A stretch of DNA of 56,870 nucleotides from Verrucomicrobiota bacterium (lineage in GTDB: Bacteria > Chlamydiota > Chlamydiia > Chlamydiales > 2-12-FULL-49-11): assembly GCA_018240105.1 (NCBI GenBank), contig JAFEGE010000097.1:1-56870 (forward strand), written 5' to 3'. Below the pieces are notes generated by a model. It was not told where the DNA came from, did no database searches, and was given only the letters and a program-made list of their open reading frames with translations. Position 1 is the stretch's first letter, and every line of letters starts with the position of its first letter. Shown here piece by piece: positions 7,799 through 17,100 of the stretch. The translations under genes and the position numbers were made by a program.

Positions 7799-8791
7799 CT
7801 AGGTAGCCGTGCAATTGGCTTCTTCTAGAAGGAGCTTTGTAAAGGCGGTCTTTACGGGCTCGTTATTATAGAGAATATCGTAAATACCATTGATGATCGG
7901 AAGCTCTAAATTGTAATCTTTGGCAAGATTGTGCGCTGAAAGAGAGGTGTACTCGCCTTCGACAACGGCTCCGATCTCTTTTTTGGCCGACTCTTTAGAG
8001 TGGCCTTTGCCTAGAAGATGGCCAAAGGTGTAGTTGCGGCTAAGGTTAGAGACCCCCGTTACAATCAGGTCTCCGATGCCTGCAAGGCCGAAAGAGGTGG
8101 TTGGATTAGCCCCCTTTGCTTTAGCAAGCTTGCCCATCTCCTCTAACCCTTTTGTGATAAGAAGAGCGCGTGTGTTAAAGCCGTAGCCTAAACCTTCGGA
8201 GAGGCCGCAGGCTATGGCGATGACGTTTTTAATAGCGCCGCCGAGAGCAACACCGAGAATGTCCTTATCTTTAAAGACTCTGAAATTGGGAGAATCAAAT
8301 AGTAGAACGCCAAGCTCTTGGACGACTGGGCTTGGAGAGGCACTTATAGCGCCGGTTGGATGGCTCTCCATCACCTCTTTAGCAAGAGTTGGACCGCTCA
8401 AACATCCGATCTCTTGCGATTTGCCAAAGATACTGTAGGCAACTTCGACAAGCAAAAGGCCGCTACCTTGCTCAATTCCCTTAGAGGTAATAATAAAGGG
8501 TTTTTTTAAGCCGCCACTTTCTTGGATCTTTTCACAGACAGAGCGAAAGCCGCTTGCAGTTACGCACTCTACGAGCACATCTTGCTCTAGGATTTCTTTA
8601 AGTTCGGAGCTAACAGAGATATTAGGGGAGAGGTTAAGATGTGGAAACTTTGGGTGGCCTCTGCCTTTTTTGATGCTTGCTAGGACATCCTCTTCAATCG
8701 ACCAGAGAAGAACTTTGTGGCCATTTTGTGCGATAAGGTTGGCCAGGGTAATCCCCCAAGCGCCGCTACCTAAAAAACCGACTCTTTTCAT
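7799..8791 (-). CDS. gpsA: Glycerol-3-phosphate dehydrogenase [NAD(P)+]
   Basis: This enzyme makes sn-glycerol 3-phosphate from dihydroxyacetone phosphate for phospholipid synthesis. The N-terminal Rossmann motif GSGAWGITLA is followed by the GALKN-equivalent GGAIKNVIAIACG, which carries the catalytic Lys near residue 187. The C-terminal substrate domain has the conserved GLAGIGDLIVT and VVEGEYT segments. Length (330) is typical. Only two bases separate it from the upstream fusion gene, so the two form an operon. In Chlamydia, as I recall, gpsA also sits beside a UDP-sugar pyrophosphorylase gene, which matches the second half of that neighbour. Confidence 0.96.
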   Translation of the reverse strand: MKRVGFLGSGAWGITLANLIAQNGHKVLLWSIEEDVLASIKKGRGHPKFPHLNLSPNISVSSELKEILEQDVLVECVTASGFRSVCEKIQESGGLKKPFIITSKGIEQGSGLLLVEVAYSIFGKSQEIGCLSGPTLAKEVMESHPTGAISASPSPVVQELGVLLFDSPNFRVFKDKDILGVALGGAIKNVIAIACGLSEGLGYGFNTRALLITKGLEEMGKLAKAKGANPTTSFGLAGIGDLIVTGVSNLSRNYTFGHLLGKGHSKESAKKEIGAVVEGEYTSLSAHNLAKDYNLELPIINGIYDILYNNEPVKTAFTKLLLEEANCTAT

Positions 8792-8793
8792 GG

Positions 8794-10620
8794 TTACAAA
8801 TTATACAGAAATGGTGGCAGAGTTGCAAGGTCCTCGGCCGTTTTGATCGGGGCAAACTCTTTTTTTCTGTCGCCAAGGATGATGTTATAGCTCTCGGCAA
8901 GGGGAAAGGCATCGAATACAAATCGCTCAAAGTGAAAACCTTGAGACCTTTCTACTTTGTGCCAAGGTAAGGAGTAATGAGCTGCTTTTTCAAAAAAAGA
9001 TTTGTCGCAAGAAAAGCAGCCAGAGTAGCCTAAATTATTCTCACAGCCAGGGGGGAGTTCAAAATATTCTGTTACGTGGAGGTGGCCATTTTTCTCAAAA
9101 AGAGAGCCAAGCTTCTCCTCCCCGCTCTCTTTTAGAATAGCTTTTACCGATAGCTCTACATTTGGTTCTAAAAGGCGAGGGTCAAAGGGATCAGAGAGAG
9201 GATTATCGATCGGAATGACAGAGATTTTTTCTATATCGTGCCACTTCTCCCAAATAGAGGAGGCAACAAGGGCGCTATAGAGAGCGCCATTACCTTCAGG
9301 TGACTCTTCATAGGCGGCTGTTAAACGCGGCAGCATTCTTGTTTGGAAGAGAAGGACTGAGGAGAGTCCCTTCTCCTCTAGAAATTCTTGTGTAGCTTTG
9401 TGTGTTGCAGGCGATGTCATAATAGCAACGGGGCGCCCTTTCGCTTTTGCAATTAAAATTTCATAGAGGCTTTTGTCTCCGACTTGGAGCTGCCCTTTTG
9501 GATAAGAGAGGCCAAGGCGTCTGCCCATCCCAGCAGCAAGGATAATAGCAGCGGTCTTGGGCTCACGAGAAAAAGGCTCTCCTGTTGCAATTTTAGGAAG
9601 GGCTAGTCCTTGGAGTGATAGGGGGGTAGGGCTAAAGGAGAGGGCTGGGAGAAGAAGCGCTTTTTTGACAGCGTTTGTGACTTCATCGCTCTCAATCTGT
9701 TTCATGCAGCGAAAATCGATCGGGCAGACTCTTTTATAGCAAGGCGAGCAGGAGACTCTCTTATGGATTACCTCACCCCACTGATAGGGACCGGTTGTTG
9801 TATCATTGGTTGACCCAAAGAGAGCTACAAGGGGTACTTGCATCGCTGCAGCCATATGCATCGGGCCGCTATCGTTCGTTAATAGGACATCTAAGCTGCC
9901 GATTTTCGCTGTAAGCTCTCTTAAGGTTGTACGGCCTGCTAGATTATGAACATTATCCGGAAGCCCTTGGCAGATGCTGTCGATAAGAGGGGCTGTTGTT
10001 TTGTCGCCAAAGAAGAAGATGTGACTTCCTGGAATTTCATGGGCCAGGCGAGAGGCAACTGTATGGAAGCGCTCTGGAAGCCAGCATTTAGCTGTCCCAT
10101 AAGCAGCGCCGGGATTGATGCCAATGTAGGTTTTGCCAAGAGCTTTCTTTTCTTTAGGAATAAAGAGTTTTGGCTTTTTTAAAGTCGAGGGATGCGGTAA
10201 AAGCGTTTTGTAGGTCTCTACAAGGTGGCGCCTCTCTTTATCTACGGGAAAGGGAATATTCTTTGTAAGAAGGGGCTTACGTACTTTTTTTACAAAGCCT
10301 ATCCTTTGTTTAACCCCTCCAGCCCAAAAGAGCCAGGCAGAGGAGAAGGAGTTAGTCAGAAGAAAGCCGATATCGTATTTGCGTTTTCGTAAAACAGAGA
10401 GAAGAAACCCCTCTTTGCTGCGAGGGAAAAATCGCTTTTGCCTTGAAAAGGAGATAACATCGTGGACGAAGGGATTATTTTCTAAAAGGGCTTCTAAAGG
10501 CGAACTACAGAGCGCTGTAATGATCGCATCAGGAAATTGCAGCGAGAGCTCTTCTAAGAAGGCTGTTGCCATCACAAAGTCGCCTATCCAGTTAGGCATG
10601 CGCACAATAATCCGTGTCAT
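8794..10620 (-). CDS. Fused GT9 glycosyltransferase and UDP-sugar pyrophosphorylase
   Basis: Residues 1 to about 335 are a heptosyltransferase-type GT9 enzyme. They open with RMPNWIGDFVMAT, contain NDSGPMHMAAA and ALFGSTND, and end in the CSPCYKRVCP...CM pattern of the waaF group. After a short linker, residues from about 355 are a UDPGP-type nucleotidyltransferase with IILAAGMGRRLGLSYPKGQL, the nucleotide-binding loop. The frame is continuous with no sign of a frameshift. Related enzymes add a sugar to LPS core and make UDP-hexose from UTP and sugar-1-phosphate. A single chain doing both would couple donor synthesis to transfer, although the usual GT9 donor is ADP-heptose, so the acceptor and donor are uncertain. 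It is followed by gpsA. Confidence 0.85.
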   Translation of the reverse strand: MTRIIVRMPNWIGDFVMATAFLEELSLQFPDAIITALCSSPLEALLENNPFVHDVISFSRQKRFFPRSKEGFLLSVLRKRKYDIGFLLTNSFSSAWLFWAGGVKQRIGFVKKVRKPLLTKNIPFPVDKERRHLVETYKTLLPHPSTLKKPKLFIPKEKKALGKTYIGINPGAAYGTAKCWLPERFHTVASRLAHEIPGSHIFFFGDKTTAPLIDSICQGLPDNVHNLAGRTTLRELTAKIGSLDVLLTNDSGPMHMAAAMQVPLVALFGSTNDTTTGPYQWGEVIHKRVSCSPCYKRVCPIDFRCMKQIESDEVTNAVKKALLLPALSFSPTPLSLQGLALPKIATGEPFSREPKTAAIILAAGMGRRLGLSYPKGQLQVGDKSLYEILIAKAKGRPVAIMTSPATHKATQEFLEEKGLSSVLLFQTRMLPRLTAAYEESPEGNGALYSALVASSIWEKWHDIEKISVIPIDNPLSDPFDPRLLEPNVELSVKAILKESGEEKLGSLFEKNGHLHVTEYFELPPGCENNLGYSGCFSCDKSFFEKAAHYSLPWHKVERSQGFHFERFVFDAFPLAESYNIILGDRKKEFAPIKTAEDLATLPPFLYNL

Positions 10621-10631
10621 AAGCGAACTTA

Positions 10632-11007
10632 TTATGAGTTAACTCTTTTTAAAAAACATACAAAAAATTGTATAAGCATGTAATGCTGGAATCTTGATCT
10701 GAAGAGAACGTTTGTGATAGAAGTAGGTTTAAAAATTGGGGAATTAGCGTCCGCTATAATTCCCCAACCCCCTGATAGGGCAAGATCTCGATGCAATAAA
10801 CCGCTTTTTACCATAACCGCAAAGCGGTTATTTGACTATTCGCATGTAAAACATAGGTTCCTCGCCATAAAAAACGCTTTCTTTTTTCGATATCTTACCA
10901 TTGGCTGTCACGTCCGCTAAGAGCTTCCATGACAGAAGTAATACAAAGGGGCGGCTAGATCGCCGCTAGAAATTCTAATTATGATAGGTCTTAAAAAGTT
11001 CTAACTC
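10632..11007. other. Intergenic stretch with several hairpins, no convincing gene
   Basis: Between the fusion gene and ruvC lie about 460 bases without a believable reading frame. Visible structure includes a perfect 10 bp stem TTGGGGAATT/AATTCCCCAA at 10736-10767 with a 12-base loop. A second stem, ATAACCGC/GCGGTTAT, is at 10813-10831 with loop AAA. A third, GCGGC/GCCGC, lies near 10953. Short open frames exist on both strands here but arise from these palindromes and have no ribosome sites. The stretch could be an untranslated RNA or repeat debris. Confidence 0.45.
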
Positions 11008-11034
11008 TACATGTTTAGGGCTATCCAAAAAAGT
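11008..11034 (+). repeat. Second copy of the psd-edge repeat
   Basis: The sequence starting TACATGTTTAGGGCTATCC matches 101-127 with a few substitutions. In this copy it lies about 60 bases upstream of ruvC, just before the hairpin at 11049-11087. The two copies are on the same strand and 10.9 kb apart. Confidence 0.5.
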
Positions 11035-11048
11035 ACCTTTATATATAC

Positions 11049-11093
11049 TCAAGTAAACTCAAAAGCCAATTTTTGAATTCACTTGAGCATAAT
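11049..11093 (+). repeat. Imperfect hairpin directly in front of ruvC
   Basis: CTCAAGTAAACTCAAAA pairs with TTTTGAATTCACTTGAG across a short GCCAAT-type loop, with two mismatches in about 17 pairs. The right arm ends a few bases before the ruvC ATG, so the ribosome site would lie inside the stem. A related right arm (24856-24890) lies upstream of the gene at 24913. This could be a mobile-repeat end or a translation-control hairpin. Confidence 0.5.
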
Positions 11094-11594
11094 ATGAAGT
11101 TAAAGCGTATTTTGGGCGTCGATCCGGGGACAAGGGTGACGGGATGGGGGGTTGTAGAGATGGTGGCAAGCCGCTACCGTCTGGTGGCCTTTGGTGTGAT
11201 TACACCGAAGGTTAGTCTCACTATGGAGCAGAAGTATCTAGAGATTTTTGAGGGGATAACTGTTGTTATCGATGCGCATCTACCTGAGGCACTCTCTATT
11301 GAAACCCAATATGTAGATAAGAACGTCCAAAGTGCGATTAAGCTTGGTATGGCGCGCGGAACGGCCATTGTAGCAGCTGCTAAAAAGGGTTTGCCTGTCT
11401 TTGAATATAGTCCAACGAATGCTAAAAAGGCTGTGACAGGGCGAGGTAGTGCTACAAAAGAGCAAGTAGCGCAGATGTTAAAACTTTTATTAGGGATACA
11501 AGAGCTAACTATGCCTGAGGACGCCTCCGATGCACTCGCTCTTGCTTTGGCCCACATGCACCGAAAGGAGCCTTTAGACCTCTTGCGTAATTAG
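11094..11594 (+). CDS. ruvC: Holliday junction resolvase RuvC
   Basis: RuvC cuts four-way DNA junctions during recombination together with RuvAB. The metal-binding acidic residues are visible: Asp in GVDPGTRVTGWG near the N-terminus, Glu in SIETQYV, and the pair of Asp in PEDASDALALALAH near the end. The start is taken at the ATG 11094, which gives MKLKRILGVDPG, the family norm. A TTG at 11073 extends the frame into the upstream repeat and is unlikely. Length is 166 residues. No clear Shine-Dalgarno site precedes the ATG. ruvA follows after about 145 bases; ruvB is not in the window. Confidence 0.96.
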   Translation: MKLKRILGVDPGTRVTGWGVVEMVASRYRLVAFGVITPKVSLTMEQKYLEIFEGITVVIDAHLPEALSIETQYVDKNVQSAIKLGMARGTAIVAAAKKGLPVFEYSPTNAKKAVTGRGSATKEQVAQMLKLLLGIQELTMPEDASDALALALAHMHRKEPLDLLRN

Positions 11595-11624
11595 CTTTGC
11601 GTGGAAAAATTAGCCATTTTTGGA

Positions 11625-11690
11625 TGATTTTTTTATAAAATTTTGAGAGCATATGTATACATACGGTCAAAAAATTTTATGAAAAAAGCA
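11625..11690. repeat. AT-rich inverted repeat between ruvC and ruvA
   Basis: ATAAAATTTT at the left and AAAATTTTAT at the right bracket a core that contains GCATATGTATACATACG. It may act as a weak terminator for ruvC or a protein-binding palindrome; the sequence alone does not decide. The ruvA ATG lies about 55 bases downstream. Confidence 0.35.
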
Positions 11691-11740
11691 TTAAAAAGGG
11701 CAATTTTGCCAGGCGAATGTAATTACGCAAGAGGTCTTTT

Positions 11741-12328
11741 ATGTATGCGTACCTAAGAGGTAAGCTTGTTGATGTAAATCCTGAGTTTTGTTTGCTCGAG
11801 GTTAATGGTATCGGTTATAAGGTTTATATACCGATCTCTCTTTACGCAAACGGGATGCAAATCTCAGAAGCGGTTTTACTCCACACTTCTTATGTTGTAA
11901 GAGAAGATGGGGTTAAGCTCTTTGGCTTTTTAGAAAAAGGAGAGAGAGATTTTTTTGAAAAGCTTCTCTCTTTGTCAGGGATTGGCGCTAAGACCGCTTT
12001 AAATTTAATCGGCCATCTTGGACTCCAGGAGCTCTATGAAGCTCTGCAGCAAGCTAATACGCCTCTACTTGTGCGGGTCCCAGGGGTCGGTAAGAAGACA
12101 GCAGAGCGCATTATCGTAGAGCTCTCCGATCAGATGTCTAAGTGGGTAGGTAATAGCTCTACCAAAACTCTTCCTACCTCTAGCCTTGCCACAGATGCCC
12201 TGTCGGCTCTTGTCCACCTCGGCTATCAAGCAGCAGTTGCACAAAAAGCCATCCATAAGGTTATCGATAAGAGAGGGGAGAGCCTCTCTTTGGGAGAGCT
12301 CATCAGCTCTACCTTAAAAGAGATCTAG
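11741..12328 (+). CDS. ruvA: Holliday junction DNA helicase subunit RuvA
   Basis: RuvA binds junctions and loads the RuvB motor. Domain I (residues 1-65) starts MYAYLRGKLVD and includes GIGYKVYIP. Domain II has two helix-hairpin-helix motifs, LSGIGAKTALNLI and VPGVGKKTAERIIVEL. A short C-terminal domain III binds RuvB (TDALSALVHLGYQ). Length (195) is normal. GAGGTCTTTT lies upstream of the ATG. It is followed after two bases by nnr, so the two are co-translated. Confidence 0.97.
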   Translation: MYAYLRGKLVDVNPEFCLLEVNGIGYKVYIPISLYANGMQISEAVLLHTSYVVREDGVKLFGFLEKGERDFFEKLLSLSGIGAKTALNLIGHLGLQELYEALQQANTPLLVRVPGVGKKTAERIIVELSDQMSKWVGNSSTKTLPTSSLATDALSALVHLGYQAAVAQKAIHKVIDKRGESLSLGELISSTLKEI

Positions 12329-12330
12329 AG

Positions 12331-13869
12331 ATGGTACGCAATAAGCTAAAGTCGCTTCCCCTTGAGGGTAAAAAGGTTGTAACAGCAACTGTCATGCGAG
12401 AGGCGGAAGAAAAGGCCTTAGAAGAGCATGATGCTACAGCCGAAGAGTATATGCAAAAGGCTGCCCAGGGCCTTTTTTTAATCGCTAAAAGTTACATAAG
12501 TGACTATAAACTAGAGCCTCATATCAACCTTTTATGTGCTCACGGTAACAATAGTGGCGATGCCTATGCTGTAGGAGAGTATCTTCTAGCAGAGGGTTTT
12601 ACGGTAACTGCCTTCCAAATCAGCCCTTTAGAGAACTCTTCTGCGTTATGCCAAAGACACGCCAAGCAGTTTAGCAAAAAAAGAGGTAAAATTGTTTTTG
12701 TAGCCGGAGACGAAGATCTTACCATTTTGCCAAATACGCTTATTATCGATGGGCTTTTAGGGATCGGCTGTCGAGGTGAAGTGAAGGGTCTCATGAAAGA
12801 GGTTATAGACTACGTTAACGAGCTTTCTAACCCGGTTCTCGCGATAGATATGCCCTCTGGTGTTTGTGGTGACACAGGAAAAGTCCATGCAACTGCGATC
12901 TTTGCTGACATCACAGCCTATATGGAGACTTTAAAGGTTGGCTACTTTTTTAACCAAGGCTACGAGCACGTAGGCGTGCTAAAAGAGGTGCCTTTTGGTA
13001 TGTCTGAGAAGTACGTAAAGAGTATGGAGCCGTTTGCGTTTCTTGTAGATCCAGAAATTGTTGAGAGAAACCTACCCCACCATAGACGAGTTGTTCACAA
13101 ATACAGTAGAGGTGAGGCTTTGCTTATTGCAGGCTCTCTCGGTATGACGGGAGCCGCTATTTTAGCAAGCAGAGCCGCTATGCGCTCTGGTAGCGGGATT
13201 GTAAGGCTTTTTCATAAGAGCGAGGTGGAGATAAGTGGCCTCGCACCAGAGATTGTAACAGTCCCTTTGAGAGAAGGTGGCTATGAGGCGCTTCTTAAAG
13301 AGATGCATCGAAGTAAGGCCATTCTTATAGGCCCTGGGCTTGGCCGAGGCTCTTTTACAAAAGAGGCTCTAGATATCGTAACACAACAGAAAAAGCAGCC
13401 TCTTGTTGTGGATGGCGATGCCCTTTTTTTCTTTGAAAAGACGAGTGCTCCCACGGTCCTTACACCCCATCGACAAGAGTTAATGCACCTTTTAAAAATA
13501 GAGGGGGATATTGACGCTATAGAGCTTATTTCGCTCGCCAAAGCTTACGCTAAAGAGAAAGGCGTTGTTCTCATCATGAAGGGAGCTCCAACCGTTGTTA
13601 TCTCCCCGCAAGGCAAAAAAATCATCATTCCGTATGGCAATGTTGGTATGGCCTCAGCCGGCATGGGAGATGTTTTAGCAGGGATTTTGGTGGCTCTCTT
13701 GGCGCAAGGCAAAGATGTGTGGGAGGCCTCTGTTCTTGCTGCAACTATCCATGGGATGGCTGGCGATAAAGCGAAAGAGGAGAAATCAAGCTACTCGATG
13801 ATGGCGAGCGATCTGATTGAAACCCTTCCGGAGATTTTCAAAAAGAGAGAAAACCCTGGGGCTTTTTAA
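12331..13869 (+). CDS. nnr: Bifunctional NAD(P)HX epimerase/dehydratase
   Basis: This enzyme repairs hydrated NADH and NADPH. The N-terminal YjeF domain (about residues 1-215) holds HGNNSGDAYAVGEYL, IIDGLLGIGCRGEV and AIDMPSGVCGDTG. The C-terminal ribokinase-like ADP-dependent dehydratase (about 240-505) holds SLGMTGAAILASRAAMRSG, IGPGLGRG, VLTPHRQEL and the catalytic GMASAGMGDVLAGI with its Asp. The usual G-N-N-G-G-D motif reads GNNSGD here. Total length of 512 fits the fused bacterial enzyme. It starts two bases after the ruvA stop. A strong hairpin overlapping the 3' end closes the ruvA-nnr unit. Confidence 0.95.
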   Translation: MVRNKLKSLPLEGKKVVTATVMREAEEKALEEHDATAEEYMQKAAQGLFLIAKSYISDYKLEPHINLLCAHGNNSGDAYAVGEYLLAEGFTVTAFQISPLENSSALCQRHAKQFSKKRGKIVFVAGDEDLTILPNTLIIDGLLGIGCRGEVKGLMKEVIDYVNELSNPVLAIDMPSGVCGDTGKVHATAIFADITAYMETLKVGYFFNQGYEHVGVLKEVPFGMSEKYVKSMEPFAFLVDPEIVERNLPHHRRVVHKYSRGEALLIAGSLGMTGAAILASRAAMRSGSGIVRLFHKSEVEISGLAPEIVTVPLREGGYEALLKEMHRSKAILIGPGLGRGSFTKEALDIVTQQKKQPLVVDGDALFFFEKTSAPTVLTPHRQELMHLLKIEGDIDAIELISLAKAYAKEKGVVLIMKGAPTVVISPQGKKIIIPYGNVGMASAGMGDVLAGILVALLAQGKDVWEASVLAATIHGMAGDKAKEEKSSYSMMASDLIETLPEIFKKRENPGAF

Positions 13870-13886
13870 TTAAAAAAATCCCAGGG
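13855..13886 (+). terminator. Terminator overlapping the nnr stop
   Basis: ACCCTGGG and CCCAGGGT form a perfect 8 bp stem around an AT-rich loop that includes the nnr stop codon. The strong G/C stem at the end of the only nearby plus-strand gene supports a termination role, although the T-run lies in the loop rather than after the stem. Confidence 0.55.
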
Positions 13887-13942
13887 TAAAAGAGATCGTA
13901 ACTTAATAGGCAAGAGCTGCTCTTAATAAAGTAATCTCTCTT

Positions 13943-14140
13943 TTGGAAGCGGCTATTTCAGCTTTCAAGGCGCCCCCTCAAATAGCAAGACCTCCAGCCC
14001 AACGAATGCCACAGGGCGGCGCTCCTTTTCCGGATGGAGAGAGACAAGTTTCATGGGCGCTAGGAAAAGGGGCGCGAGGAGTAAGACCGCCACCTCGCAG
14101 AGATCCAACGCCAGAGGAAATCAGAAGGCATTGGGGGTAG
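13943..14140 (+). CDS. Small Pro/Arg-rich frame, doubtful
   Basis: An open frame of 65 codons begins with TTG and encodes a Pro-, Arg- and Gly-rich peptide with no membrane segment (ending PTPEEIRRHWG). There is no ATG, and the ribosome site is not convincing. Its composition resembles low-complexity tails of orphan proteins in this window, so it may be a small protein or a decayed fragment. It is the only content of the 296 bases between nnr and the PBP gene apart from the nnr terminator. Confidence 0.25.
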   Translation: MEAAISAFKAPPQIARPPAQRMPQGGAPFPDGERQVSWALGKGARGVRPPPRRDPTPEEIRRHWG

Positions 14141-14165
14141 TTTTTAAAGAGAGAGCTTTGGGTTT

Positions 14166-17100
14166 CTAGTTTTGACTTGGCTCGTGACGCTCTTTGATTT
14201 CACGCCACTTTTTGATGATTTGCGCTGCAAGCGGCGCTGCCTCTTTACCATGGTCCGCATAGCGTAAAAAAACGACGACAATCAGCTCTGGATCATCATA
14301 AGCGTTCGGCTCTGTAAAAGAGATTCCGGCAAACCAAATGTTTTTTGCGATAATGGGCGCAAAGTCTCTTTCTAAAAAAGGGCGGTAAACAATCTCTGCC
14401 GTAGAGGTTTTGCCAATAAAATAGGGGCTTATCTCCTCATATAGCCTGCGTAAAGGAGGGGTTTCCCGTAAAGAGCGGATTACCTCAGGGCGAGCGGTAC
14501 CTTTTTGGCCATGGACGACTTCAGATAGGCCATCAAAGAGAAAATGGCGCATCTCGTCCGGTAGATAAAGCTCATCTAACACCTCTTCATGGCTCTTCCA
14601 AAGGTAGGTCGTCTTCTCTTGGTCCTCTGGGATAGGAAAGAGAGGGAAGTAGACCCCAATATTAGAGAGAAGATCTTGGTAAGAGAAAGAGCTCTTATTG
14701 AAAAAGGCGTCGCGCTCCTCTTTTGGCTCCAGATTTGCAATGGTGTGGACGATTTGGGGCTTTATAACTTTTCCTTTATTAGCAAAAGCAGAGATTAGAA
14801 GAGCTGTTTGTAGAGGGGTTGTTGTAAGAGAGTGCTGGCCGATAGAGAAAGCATAGAGAGCGGTTGGATTACACCACAGGTCTGATGGCAAATGGCCTTT
14901 CGCTTCACCCAAGAGGTCAATCCCTGTTCTATGGCCAAGACCGAGTTTATAGGCGGTATTGACAAGGTCGTTTGGATGTTTAATGCGATCCATTGCTAAA
15001 AGCGCAAAGTAGAGGTTACTAGAGCGCTCTAAAGCAGAGGGGAGGTCTATTTTGCCAATGTTGGGGTGGCCTCTTGGGAGTCTACCGCCTTTGTAGATAC
15101 GCGTGATCGGTAGGCCGGAGGCTGTGTACCCTAAGATGGTAGAGGAGGAGATTTTTTCTTGGTAAGAGGGGGATTGGTCTACTAAAACGAGAGGATTTAG
15201 GCTTCTCTCTTGTAAAAAGTGCTGCTTTGTCGCCTCATATCCTGTGACAAGTTTAAAAATAGAGCCGAGCGGTGCGGTCTCTTGATAAGCAAAAGATTTG
15301 GCATACCCGAAGCCTGGAAAGGGATAAAAGTGTCTGGCAAGAGAGGCTTCTTCTGCTTCTTTGCCGCCGCCAAAAGGAAAGTAGTATTTACCTAACAGCG
15401 GGCGATTGAGGTCCTGGAAAGAGCGGAGGGTCTTTAAGTAATCCATAGCCGTACTTTTATCCATTACAGCAAGGTAGTGATAGAGAGTCTCTCCCTCTTT
15501 AGACGTAGCAAGTCTATCTAGAAGGCACTCCCATTCCCGTTCTCTAAAGAAAATCTCAAAGAGGCTCTCTTCTTGGCTCTCTAAATAGGTGAGGTAGGGT
15601 CTTTGGTAGCGCCCCTCTTCTTTCTCCTCTTTGCGTTTTTCCTTTAAATAACTATCGAAATAGAGTTTGCGCCACTCCTGAAACTCTTTCTCATGAAACT
15701 CTTTTTTTAGCTCAGAGCGCAAGGTATGGCGTATAGTTGAAGCTATTTGGGCTTGCCTTCGGTAGGTTGCAAAGCTCTCTTCGAGGGGCTCTTTAAGGAG
15801 CGCCTCTGTAAAAAGATGGTGGGGGACAATCAACCGTAAAAGGTCTAAAAAAAGAATTTTATCATCATTATGTGAAATAGAGCTTAAGAGAGAAAGCGTA
15901 TGCTCTTTAGGAAGATTTTCTAAAATCTCCGCTCTTTTTTCTTGAGAGGTTTTATAAAAAGTCGGGGTATGGCCTTTAGTCTCTAGAAAGAGTGTATCGA
16001 TTAGAGGGTGAATCTTTTTTTCTTTGGAGAGCCCCCATAGAAAATCTACCTCTTTTAGAAAAAGGACGGCTTCTTTAACAGTTGCGATAGAATCAAGAAG
16101 GCTTCGTACAGGAGACTTTAACGTTAAAACGGTATCTAAGTATAGATCTAGTGTTAAAAACTGTTCGCAGGGCAGGAGAGTTTTTCCTCTTAATTCTCTC
16201 TCTAAAGGTCGTATACCATCCCAAATCTCTCCTATATAGGCGGGGGTCTCAAGCCATTTACTTGTTTGCGCTCTCTCTTTTTCTACAAAGTCTTTTGGAG
16301 AATAGCGAGGGTAGCTTGCAAGGGTAACCACTTCGCCTGTTTTAGGAAGGATCGCAACGATGGCACCTCCTTTGATCCAGGGGGAGGCGATAAGTTGATG
16401 GTTTTTACCAGCAGAGGGAAACCTGATATGGCGAGAGGTTTCATTCGAAGCAAGAAGCTCTTCAGCGTACTCTTGTAGTTCGGAGGAGAGAGTCAAAAGA
16501 ATTCTTCTACCAGAGAGGGAAGGGGAAGAGTCTGGTAGGTTGCGTAAAGCTCTTCCTTTGCTATCGATTTCGACCTTTTTTTTGCCAGGTACGCCGCGTA
16601 GCTGGTCGTCGAACTTACCCTCGATTCCAGCCTTACCTACTAAGGAGCGTATGGTATAGGATTTTTCTTTTAACTCTTGGAACCGTTTTTTTACAAGAGA
16701 GGTGCTAAGGTAGCCTTTAGGTAGAGGTGTTGGTATGCCAAGGCTTTTATCTTTTAAATACTGCTCGAGCATTAAAAGCTCTGCCTTCACAGCATCTAGA
16801 TGCTTTTCTTGTATCATCCCCATATAACCTAAGACAGAGCTTGCTACCATTCCTTTAGGATAGTGGCGTTTCGGGCGCAGTTGCAGGGTGAGACCTGGCC
16901 AATCTTTTTCGCGAGCGTGGAGTCGGTAATAAGTCTCTTCTGAGAGCCCCTCTTTAAGAAGGATCGGCATATTAGGAAAGAGAGCCGCTTTACTATAGAT
17001 CATATCTTCTACATCGCGGGGGCTAAGGTCTAGTTCTTTTGCTAAAAAGGCGATCAGATTTCCAATGTAGGTTTTTCTAAAAAAATATTTCGTCTTTTTG

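Noticed and set aside
10632-10920. Overlapping frames on both strands between the fusion gene and ruvC, one of which reads SGGWGIIADANSPIF
   Set aside because: The residues come from the perfect hairpin at 10736-10767; there is no ribosome site and no matching family, so I treat them as accidental.
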